Part shown: one piece after another, positions 15,655-21,575 of the stretch
Layout of the letters: each line of letters starts with the position of its first letter
Numbering within the stretch: the stretch's first letter is position 1
Assembly (NCBI GenBank): GCA_902573045.1
Contig: CACGIB010000011.1
Coordinates: forward strand, 1 to 21,575
From: an uncultured Prochlorococcus sp.
GTDB taxonomy: Bacteria; Cyanobacteriota; Cyanobacteriia; PCC-6307; Cyanobiaceae
Direction of reading: 5' to 3'
Length of the DNA: 21,575 nt
Notes under the pieces: generated by a model
What the model saw: only the letters and a program-made list of their open reading frames with translations
Database searches by the model: none
What the model was told of the DNA's origin: nothing
Position numbers and translations under genes: made by a program

Positions 15655-15676
15655 AAACAGCACAAACTGTTTTTTT
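15655..15676 (+). promoter_or_regulatory. Leader hairpin with U-tract upstream of amt1
   Basis: AAACAG (15655-15660), the loop CACAAA, and CTGTTT (15667-15672) form a six-pair stem immediately followed by further T residues. It lies within the predicted amt1 leader, 24-41 nt before the ATG. The shape resembles a weak intrinsic terminator, hence possible attenuation, but the stem has only two G-C pairs. Confidence 0.35.
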
Positions 15677-15695
15677 GCAGATCTAATTTTTTTTT

Positions 15696-17156
15696 ATGAC
15701 CACTGCTTTGCAAACGCCTCAAAGGCGCTCTAGGTCCAAATTACAAGATGCAAGTCTTGTTAACGGACCTATGCTCCTTTTGAGGAGTATTCGAGGATTT
15801 AGTTCAAACCGCTCTATGTTGTGGCTTGCAACTGTTCCTTTAGCTTTGTTTGGTTTAGGTATTTTTAATCTTTCAGCTCATGCAGCTGATTTACCTGAGT
15901 TGAATGCAGCTTTTCTTGCTAACAATTTATGGCTTTTGATCGCTACTATTTTGGTGATCTTCATGAACGCTGGTTTCGCTATGGTTGAGGCAGGTATGTG
16001 TCGTTCTAAGAACGCAGTAAACATCCTTGCTAAAAACCTCTTTGTATTTGCTCTAGCTGTAACTTCTTATTGGTTTATCGGCTATTCATTAATGTACGGA
16101 GGAAGTGTTGCTGACGGATGGCTTTATTTTGGAGGCTTATTCTTTGATCCAACAGTCACCGCTGATATGGTTACTGATGCTGGATTAGTCCCAACTGTTG
16201 ATTTCTTGTTCCAGTCTGCATTCGCAGGAACTGCAGCAACTATCGTTTCCGGTCTTGTTGCTGAAAGAGTTAAATTTGGAGAATTTGTTGTTTTTGCTGT
16301 TGTATTAACTGCATTTATATATCCAATTGCTGGTAGCTGGAAATGGAATGGTGGTTGGCTTGATTCTTTAGGTTTTGTTGACTTCGCTGGTTCTTCAATT
16401 GTTCACTCAGTTGGAGCATGGGCGGGCCTTGTAGGAGCTATGCTTCTTGGGCCAAGAATTGGCAAATACTCTGATGGTAAACCACAAGCTATGCCAGGAC
16501 ACAATATGGCTATAGCTACTCTAGGTGCATTAGTCCTATGGATAGGTTGGTATGGATTTAACCCCGGTTCTCAACTTGCTATGGATCAATGGGTTCCATA
16601 TGTTGCTGTAACAACTACTTTGGCAGCAGCAGCTGGAGCTATTGGTGCAACTATTGTTTCAACATTAACTTCTGGTAAGCCTGATCTTACAATGATAATT
16701 AACGGAATCCTTGCTGGTTTGGTTAGTATCACTGCTGGTTGTGGTGATATGACTCTCGCTGGGGCCTGGTTCGCAGGACTAGTAGGGGGAATTATAGTTG
16801 TATTTTCTGTTGCAGCACTTGATGCCGCTGAGATTGATGATCCTGTAGGTGCATTCTCTGTTCACGGAGTTTGTGGTGTATGGGGTACTGTAGTTATCGG
16901 TCTTTGGGGTACAGCTGTACAAGGTGACGGGGCAGGTATGGGATTGTTCAATGGTGGAGGTATTACCCTTCTTCTAGTTCAAGCTCTTGGTGCCGCAGCT
17001 TATGCTATCTGGACACTAGTTACTTGCTGGATTGCCTGGTCTGTAATTGGAGGATTATTCGGTGGAATCCGAGTATCTGAAGAGGAAGAGACTCAAGGCT
17101 TAGATATAGGAGAGCATGGAATGGAAGCATATCCAGACTTTGCATCTGCTAAATAA
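15696..17156 (+). CDS. amt1: Ammonium transporter Amt1
   Basis: This 486-residue Amt/MEP/Rh channel imports ammonium. The pore twin histidines are His237 (SSIVHSVGAWAGL) and His390 (GAFSVHGVCGVWGT). VEAGMCRSKNAVNIL (97-111) and the DFLFQSAFAGTAATIVSG region are also conserved, with about 11 membrane helices. The N-terminus is unusual: some 40 basic and polar residues precede a hydrophobic segment (41-60) and an AHA-A cleavage-like site (63-64). Met41 would give a conventional signal peptide, so the start could be later. The ATG at 15696 is kept because the predicted leader fits it. Codon choice is visibly richer in G and C than in neighbouring genes, as expected for a highly expressed protein. 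It is monocistronic, with an NtcA promoter and a strong terminator. Confidence 0.97.
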   Translation: MTTALQTPQRRSRSKLQDASLVNGPMLLLRSIRGFSSNRSMLWLATVPLALFGLGIFNLSAHAADLPELNAAFLANNLWLLIATILVIFMNAGFAMVEAGMCRSKNAVNILAKNLFVFALAVTSYWFIGYSLMYGGSVADGWLYFGGLFFDPTVTADMVTDAGLVPTVDFLFQSAFAGTAATIVSGLVAERVKFGEFVVFAVVLTAFIYPIAGSWKWNGGWLDSLGFVDFAGSSIVHSVGAWAGLVGAMLLGPRIGKYSDGKPQAMPGHNMAIATLGALVLWIGWYGFNPGSQLAMDQWVPYVAVTTTLAAAAGAIGATIVSTLTSGKPDLTMIINGILAGLVSITAGCGDMTLAGAWFAGLVGGIIVVFSVAALDAAEIDDPVGAFSVHGVCGVWGTVVIGLWGTAVQGDGAGMGLFNGGGITLLLVQALGAAAYAIWTLVTCWIAWSVIGGLFGGIRVSEEEETQGLDIGEHGMEAYPDFASAK

Positions 17157-17175
17157 TCTAACTGACAATTGATTT

Positions 17176-17210
17176 AAGAAACCTGACTTATGTCAGGTTT
17201 CTTTTTTTTT
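17176..17210 (+). terminator. Strong intrinsic terminator of amt1
   Basis: AAGAAACCTGAC (17176-17187) pairs perfectly over 12 bp with GTCAGGTTTCTT (17192-17203) around a TTAT loop, and T residues continue to 17210. It lies 19 bp after the amt1 stop. It is the clearest terminator in the window. Confidence 0.95.
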
Positions 17211-17232
17211 GCGAAAAATTATTTAAAACGTG

Positions 17233-17238
17233 TAATAT
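17233..17238 (+). promoter_or_regulatory. Candidate -10 element of ispH, implying a leaderless or near-leaderless mRNA
   Basis: TAATAT lies 6 bp before the ispH ATG (17245), and only 34 bp separate the amt1 terminator from that ATG. A start of transcription about 7 bp after this element would coincide with the ATG. The AGGAAG at 17239-17244 abuts the ATG and is too close to act as a normal ribosome-binding site. No good -35 is seen. Confidence 0.4.
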
Positions 17239-17244
17239 AGGAAG

Positions 17245-18441
17245 ATGGATACTCAAGCTTTTAGAAGATCCCTTCATCATTCTGATAGATACAACAGAAG
17301 GGGCTTCGATTCTCCAACAAAAAGAGCTCAAGCGTTAGAAGAAGCTTACCAAAGTGATTTGATAAGTTCTATTAGGGATAATAATTTTACCTATAATAAA
17401 GGCAGACTAAATATAAAGTTGGCCCAAGCTTTTGGTTTCTGTTGGGGAGTTGAAAGAGCTGTTGCAATGGCTTATGAAACTAGAAGACATTACCCAAACG
17501 AGAATATTTGGATAACAAACGAAATAATTCATAATCCCTCGGTTAATGATCATTTAAGAAAAATGAATGTGAAATTCATCTCAGCTAAAAATGGAATTAA
17601 AGATTTTTCTTTAGTTTCTAATGGGGATGTTGTTATACTCCCTGCTTTCGGGGCTACTGTTCAAGAAATGAAACTCTTGCATGAGAAAGGTTGTCATATT
17701 ATTGATACAACTTGTCCATGGGTTTCTAAGGTTTGGCATACAGTTGAAAAACATAAAAAACATATTTTCACATCTATTATTCATGGAAAATTTAAACATG
17801 AAGAGACCCTCGCTACAAGTTCATTCGCAGGTAAATATTTAGTTGTACTTGATCTAGAAGAAGCGAACTATGTTTCTGAATATATCCTGGGGAGAGGAAA
17901 TAGAAATGAGTTTATGAACAAATTTTCTAAAGCTTTTTCTAATGGATTTGATCCTGACAAAGATTTAGATAGAGTGGGAGTCGCAAATCAAACAACTATG
18001 CTTAAGAGCGAGACTGAGGAAATTGGAAAGGTTTTTGAAAGGACGATGCTAAAGAAATTTGGACCAGAAAACTTAAATAGTCACTTTTTAGCTTTTAATA
18101 CTATTTGTGATGCAACTGAAGAAAGGCAAGATGCAATGTTCTCTCTGGTTGATGAAGATCTTGATATTTTAGTAGTTATTGGAGGCTTCAATTCTTCCAA
18201 TACTACTCACCTACAAGAAATAGCAATTAATAAAAATATTTCTTCTTTTCACATTGATACGCCAGAGAGGATATCAGTTAAAGAAAACTCAATATTTCAT
18301 AAACCACTAGGATCAGATTTAGAACTTAAAAAGAATTTTCTACCTAGTGGAAAAATTAATGTTGGAATTACCTCAGGTGCATCCACTCCTGATAAGGTTG
18401 TTGCAGATGTTATTGAAAAGTTAATTGATATTACTTCCTGA
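17245..18441 (+). CDS. ispH: 4-hydroxy-3-methylbut-2-enyl diphosphate reductase
   Basis: This 398-residue iron-sulfur enzyme performs the last MEP-pathway step, converting HMBPP to isopentenyl and dimethylallyl diphosphate for carotenoids, phytol and quinones. The three cluster cysteines are Cys66 ([10 protein letters not shown]), Cys157 ([11 protein letters not shown]) and Cys288 ([11 protein letters not shown]); FNSSNTTHL and TSGASTPD are also conserved. It is the long cyanobacterial/plant form, with an N-terminal extension beginning [20 protein letters not shown] that is conserved in that group and supports the start at 17245. Being just after the amt1 terminator, it needs its own promoter in a 34-bp space. 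Confidence 0.97.
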   Translation: MDTQAFRRSLHHSDRYNRRGFDSPTKRAQALEEAYQSDLISSIRDNNFTYNKGRLNIKLAQAFGFCWGVERAVAMAYETRRHYPNENIWITNEIIHNPSVNDHLRKMNVKFISAKNGIKDFSLVSNGDVVILPAFGATVQEMKLLHEKGCHIIDTTCPWVSKVWHTVEKHKKHIFTSIIHGKFKHEETLATSSFAGKYLVVLDLEEANYVSEYILGRGNRNEFMNKFSKAFSNGFDPDKDLDRVGVANQTTMLKSETEEIGKVFERTMLKKFGPENLNSHFLAFNTICDATEERQDAMFSLVDEDLDILVVIGGFNSSNTTHLQEIAINKNISSFHIDTPERISVKENSIFHKPLGSDLELKKNFLPSGKINVGITSGASTPDKVVADVIEKLIDITS

Positions 18442-18518
18442 ATTTGTTATTCATTTATAAATTTGCTTAGTTTTTTTAATTATTAGTCAGATAATTACAA
18501 AAGATCTACTTTATTAAC

Positions 18519-18524
18519 TAGAAT
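18519..18524 (+). promoter_or_regulatory. Candidate promoter of the DoxX-family gene
   Basis: A -10-like TAGAAT (18519-18524) has TTACAA (18495-18500) 18 bp upstream as a weak -35. This would start transcription near 18531, giving a leader of about 13 nt before the ATG at 18544. It is supported only by consensus resemblance. Confidence 0.35.
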
Positions 18525-18543
18525 AATGAAAAATTAATGAAGT

Positions 18544-19104
18544 ATGGAAGACAAAGCACAAACTAATCAGGTTCAAACCGCAAGTGTGAATAGAACTAAA
18601 GCACCCCAAAAAGTTGAAGTTGTAGTTGCCAATTCATCTTCAGGGTCAGAAGTAAATATCCTTGGTGAACTATCGATTTTTGTTTTAAGAATAGGTTTTT
18701 GTGCTTTGATGATTCATCATGGTCTAGAAAAACTTCAGGATCCGCAGGGTTTTGCAGAGTTTGTAGTTGGTAAGTATTTCCCATTTTTGCCTGGTGATCC
18801 TGTTATTTGGACTTTTGGAGCAGCAATTACTCAACTGGTATGCCCAGCTGGATTGGCTTTAGGGATTTTTGCGAGGCTTTCTTCTCTCGGTCTGTTCTCC
18901 ACAATGGCATTTGCAGTTTATTTTCATCTCCTTGATACTGGACTAGAAGGTTTTCCTCTGGCAGTGGTTGAAGGTCATAATTATGCTTTCGAATTATCTT
19001 TTATATATGGGGCTATTTCTCTATACTTTCTATGTGCAGGTCCAGGCAGGCTATCTTTATTCAGAAAAACTAACAAGATTACATATTATCCAAAATCATC
19101 ATAA
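18544..19104 (+). CDS. DoxX-family membrane protein
   Basis: The 186-residue protein has a polar, low-complexity N-terminus (about 38 residues rich in Q, T, V and S) followed by four predicted membrane helices (about 39-60, 85-106, 110-130 and 145-165). The segment VLRIGFCALMIHHGLEKLQD and FAEFVVGKYFPFLPG match the DoxX/DoxD-like family. Members are membrane subunits of oxidoreductase systems in other organisms. No partner is nearby and the role here is unknown. Histidines sit in helix 1 (HHG) and in the VVEGHNYAFELSF segment. The gene stands alone, with its stop 1 bp from that of convergent purH. Confidence 0.85.
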   Translation: MEDKAQTNQVQTASVNRTKAPQKVEVVVANSSSGSEVNILGELSIFVLRIGFCALMIHHGLEKLQDPQGFAEFVVGKYFPFLPGDPVIWTFGAAITQLVCPAGLALGIFARLSSLGLFSTMAFAVYFHLLDTGLEGFPLAVVEGHNYAFELSFIYGAISLYFLCAGPGRLSLFRKTNKITYYPKSS

Positions 19105-19105
19105 C

Positions 19106-20659
19106 TTAATGTAAAAAGTGCCTTTTTTGCGTAAATACCATTGAGATTCCTTTTAAATTACACATATCAATACTTTCTTGGTCTCTTAGACTTCCTCCAG
19201 GTTGAATAATAGCTTTTATTCCATATTCATTTGCCAGTTTTACAGTATCTGCAAATGGGAAAAACCCATCGCTGGCTAAGACAGCATCAGCACATAACCT
19301 TCCAGCTGCTTTTAATGCAATTTTTGCTGCTCCAACCCTATTCATCTGTCCAGCTCCAATTCCAATAGTTTTTTGGTCTTTTGCAATAACAATGGCATTA
19401 GATTTTACATGTTTACAAATTTTCCATGCAAAATTTAGATCTAAATTAACTTGATTACTCGGATTTTTATTCGTTACTGAAATCCAATTTTCAGGTTTTT
19501 CTTCACTATCGTCAGTATCTTGAACTAGTAATCCTCCCATTATTGATTTAGTAGAATTTTGATTCTTTTTTGGAAGTTGATCTTTTGAAAACTTTAAAAT
19601 TCTTAAATTCTTTTTAACTTTTAAGATTTCTAAAGCTTCCTCATCAAAAGATGGAGCGACGACACACTCTAAGAAAATATCTTTGAGGTGGGTTGCGGTC
19701 TCACTATCAACATTTGAATTAAAAGCAACTATTCCTCCAAATGCACTAACAGAGTCGCATTCCAAAGCATTCAAAAATGCTTTGGAAGCTGAATTACTTA
19801 TAGAGGCACCACAAGGATTATTGTGTTTTAAAATAACAGAAGCAAAAATGTCGGTCGTAAGTTCATCTTTTTCTGTGTAACCAAATTCTAAAACTGTTGA
19901 AAGTGCCGATTCTAGATCTAATAGATTGTTATAACTTAAGTCTTTTCCTTGTAATTGTTCTGCTGAGTTCCATCCAATGTTATTTAAACCATACCAGAAA
20001 GCTTTTTGATGTGGATTCTCCCCATATCTTAAGGTTTTGATTAGTGGATAAGATTCAATATACTTGGAAGCTTGTAAATCTCTTTCTTTTCTTATCCAAT
20101 TAGATATTGCAGTGTCATAGTCTGCTGTATGTTGAAAAGCTTCAAGGGCTAATTTTGCTTTATATGAGTCTTTCAATTCACCTTTTTTACTTTCTTCAAG
20201 AAAATTTTGATACTGACTAGGATCTACTAAAACCGAGACATCTTTATGATTTTTAGCGGCAGAACGAATCATAGATGGCCCTCCGATATCGATATTTTCA
20301 ATAGCATCTTCCCAGTTAGCTCCCCCATCTACAGTTTTTTTAAAAGGATATAAATTGACAACTACTAAGTCAATTACTTCAAGATTATTAGCTTCTATAT
20401 CTTTTTTATGTTCTTCGTCAGTTCTTTTAGCTAATATTCCCCCGTGAATTTTTGGATGTAAAGTTTTAACTCTTCCTCCAAGAATTTCTGGAGAACTAGT
20501 AAAATCTGCAACTTTAATAACTGGAATTTTTGCTTCTATAAGATGTTTGGCAGTTCCTCCACTTGATAGAATTTTATAATTAAATTGCTCTACCAATTCC
20601 TTACAAAATGGGATTATATTTTTTTTATCAGAGACACTTACTAAAGCTAATGGTGACAT
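19106..20659 (-). CDS. purH: Bifunctional AICAR transformylase/IMP cyclohydrolase
   Basis: This 517-residue enzyme carries out the last two steps of purine synthesis, formylating AICAR with 10-formyl-THF and closing the ring to IMP. The N-terminal methylglyoxal-synthase-like cyclohydrolase domain has ALVSVSDKKNI, SSGGTAKHL and GRVKTLHPKIHGGIL. The transformylase domain has ILKHNNPCGASIS and ends with VFTQKRHFLH, the usual PurH C-terminus. Length is normal. It is divergent from the esterase with only 33 bp between starts, and converges on the DoxX gene with a 1-bp gap. Confidence 0.97.
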   Translation of the reverse strand: MSPLALVSVSDKKNIIPFCKELVEQFNYKILSSGGTAKHLIEAKIPVIKVADFTSSPEILGGRVKTLHPKIHGGILAKRTDEEHKKDIEANNLEVIDLVVVNLYPFKKTVDGGANWEDAIENIDIGGPSMIRSAAKNHKDVSVLVDPSQYQNFLEESKKGELKDSYKAKLALEAFQHTADYDTAISNWIRKERDLQASKYIESYPLIKTLRYGENPHQKAFWYGLNNIGWNSAEQLQGKDLSYNNLLDLESALSTVLEFGYTEKDELTTDIFASVILKHNNPCGASISNSASKAFLNALECDSVSAFGGIVAFNSNVDSETATHLKDIFLECVVAPSFDEEALEILKVKKNLRILKFSKDQLPKKNQNSTKSIMGGLLVQDTDDSEEKPENWISVTNKNPSNQVNLDLNFAWKICKHVKSNAIVIAKDQKTIGIGAGQMNRVGAAKIALKAAGRLCADAVLASDGFFPFADTVKLANEYGIKAIIQPGGSLRDQESIDMCNLKGISMVFTQKRHFLH

Positions 20660-20692
20660 TATGGGAAAGTTTACTTACTTAAGAATATAAAC

Positions 20693-21310
20693 ATGAAATA
20701 TGCCATCGATCATGAATTTGTCTCGATTAGCTCTCAAACTGCAACTCATAGAATTATTTTGATGCATGGTTGGGGAGCTGATTCGGATGATCTTTTAACA
20801 TTTGGAAAGGAGATGACTGAAAAAATAAATTTTGATTTTGAGGTAATTTCTTTGAGGGCTCCTGGATTACACCCAAGCGGTCAGGGAAGACAGTGGTATG
20901 GATTATATCCACATGATTGGAATGGAGCTGAGGTTGAAGTAAACAAACTTTTAGTTACATTAAAAAAATTTGATACTGATCAGATTCCACTAAGAAAAAC
21001 AATTTTGTTGGGTTTCTCTCAGGGTGCGGCAATGGCAATTGATGCGGGATTTAAGTTAAATATTGGATTAATTGTTGCTTGTAGTGGTTATCCTCACCCC
21101 AACTGGGCCCCAGGAGAAAAATGTCCAGCTTTCATTATTAGTCATGGTTTATTTGATGACGTTGTGCCTATAGATGCTTCTAGGACTATTTATAAAGAGG
21201 TAAAGAGTAAGTCTTCTAAATTTTGTAAATTCTTAGAATTCGATGGATTTCATCAAATTGATTCAAATTTAATTAATTTTATAAGTTCAAATATAAATAA
21301 TATTTTTTAA
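20693..21310 (+). CDS. Phospholipase/carboxylesterase family alpha/beta hydrolase
   Basis: The 205-residue protein has the complete serine-hydrolase triad of the acyl-protein thioesterase/carboxylesterase family: Ser109 in GFSQGAA, Asp155 or Asp156 in SHGLFDDVVPI, and His187 in FDGFHQID. The oxyanion segment IILMHGWGAD (21-30) and ACSGYPHP are typical. There is no signal peptide, so it should be cytoplasmic. The substrate cannot be inferred; candidates are short-chain esters or acyl-protein thioesters. Its stop overlaps the convergent downstream gene by 4 bp (TTAA). Confidence 0.88.
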   Translation: MKYAIDHEFVSISSQTATHRIILMHGWGADSDDLLTFGKEMTEKINFDFEVISLRAPGLHPSGQGRQWYGLYPHDWNGAEVEVNKLLVTLKKFDTDQIPLRKTILLGFSQGAAMAIDAGFKLNIGLIVACSGYPHPNWAPGEKCPAFIISHGLFDDVVPIDASRTIYKEVKSKSSKFCKFLEFDGFHQIDSNLINFISSNINNIF

Positions 21311-21575
21311 ACAAAAGCATATTCGTATTCTTCAATCTCTTCCCAATCATCTGCAGTAAGTTCTAGACCCTCAAATATTTTTTCTTCACCAATTCCTTCA
21401 ACTACAACTTTTAGTGATGGAAATAGAAAATGATTTTCTTCAGCATATTGGGCACTAAACAATCCTTTTTCACCCCAAAAAAATCTATCAGTAGTATGTT
21501 CATTTCTTCGGACATTGAAAACTGAAGGCGCAGAAAGATTATTTTCAGCTATGAATCTTCTTGCTGCTGTAACTG
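21307..21575 (-). CDS. C-terminal part of an unrecognised protein (start beyond window)
   Basis: Reading the minus strand leftward from the window edge gives 88 uninterrupted codons ending in TAA (21309-21307). The segment begins VTAARRFIAENNLSAPSVF, continues with VRRNEHTTDRFFWGEKGLFS and ends with an acidic, aromatic tail, DDWEEIEEYEYAFV. It looks soluble, with no membrane helix. I do not recognise a family. The open frame, conserved-looking composition and a position convergent with the esterase gene support a real coding region. Confidence 0.7.
   Translation of the reverse strand, partial: VTAARRFIAENNLSAPSVFNVRRNEHTTDRFFWGEKGLFSAQYAEENHFLFPSLKVVVEGIGEEKIFEGLELTADDWEEIEEYEYAFV

Noticed and set aside
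18486..18498. NtcA-like site upstream of the DoxX gene (GTC...TAC)
   Set aside because: The gap between triplets is seven, not eight, and the first triplet deviates, so it is probably chance in AT-rich DNA.
1..21575. Mobile elements, prophage genes, CRISPR arrays or a novel defence system
   Set aside because: No transposase, integrase, phage structural gene, long direct repeats or spaced repeat array was seen; all recognised genes are core metabolic, photosynthetic or regulatory genes.

Overview
The window is about one-third GC, gene-dense and without mobile elements. Its gene set (psbH, psbN and psbI, ntcA, a cyanobacterial Amt1, cyanobacteria-only DUF3084/DUF3146/DUF3181/DUF3769 proteins, the long plant/cyanobacterial form of IspH) points to a marine picocyanobacterium. 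Low GC, short spacers and the local gene order suggest high-light-adapted Prochlorococcus; the exact clade is an inference. No stretch over 300 bp lacks a gene; the longest spacer is the 202 bp between the CobO-like gene and ntcA.

Layout. (1) 1-1721, minus strand: a compact operon of a CobO/BtuR-like protein, dcd and thyX (cut by the window edge), all tied to deoxynucleotide and dTTP supply. (2) 1722-1923: a dense divergent control region holding a probable tandem NrdR-box pair in front of the operon, helically phased TTAAA repeats resembling an OmpR-family (RpaB HLR1-like) array, and an NtcA-type promoter in front of ntcA. (3) 1924-4101, plus strand: ntcA, a DUF3084 membrane protein and a RuvX/YqgF-like nuclease-fold protein. 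(4) 4082-5283, minus strand: psbH, pth and DUF3146; psbN and psbI diverge from psbH on the plus strand across a perfect 18-bp palindrome and are followed by an LptD/OstA-like outer-membrane protein (DUF3769). (5) 7778-12514, minus strand: tRNA-Arg(ACG), then glyA-cinA-leuC-leuD with overlapping or nearly touching genes. (6) 12571-14705: a small two-helix membrane protein and a DUF3181 protein converge on murJ. (7) 14775-17210: sfsA, then monocistronic amt1 with a perfect GTA-N8-TAC NtcA site, a leader hairpin and a strong intrinsic terminator. (8) 17245-21575: ispH, a DoxX-family membrane protein, purH (minus), an alpha/beta-hydrolase esterase and the C-terminal part of an unrecognised protein at the right edge.

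How the parts relate. Nitrogen control is visible twice (ntcA itself and amt1), both with NtcA sites about 22-23 bp upstream of a -10 element. The most distinctive signal is the NrdR-box pair in front of the CobO-like/dcd/thyX operon. It would tie corrinoid handling, dUMP production and dTMP synthesis to the sensor that normally controls ribonucleotide reductase, in a lineage whose ribonucleotide reductase is adenosylcobalamin-dependent. The CobO-like protein lacks a recognisable Walker A lysine, so its role in that set is open. The remainder is ordinary core genome.
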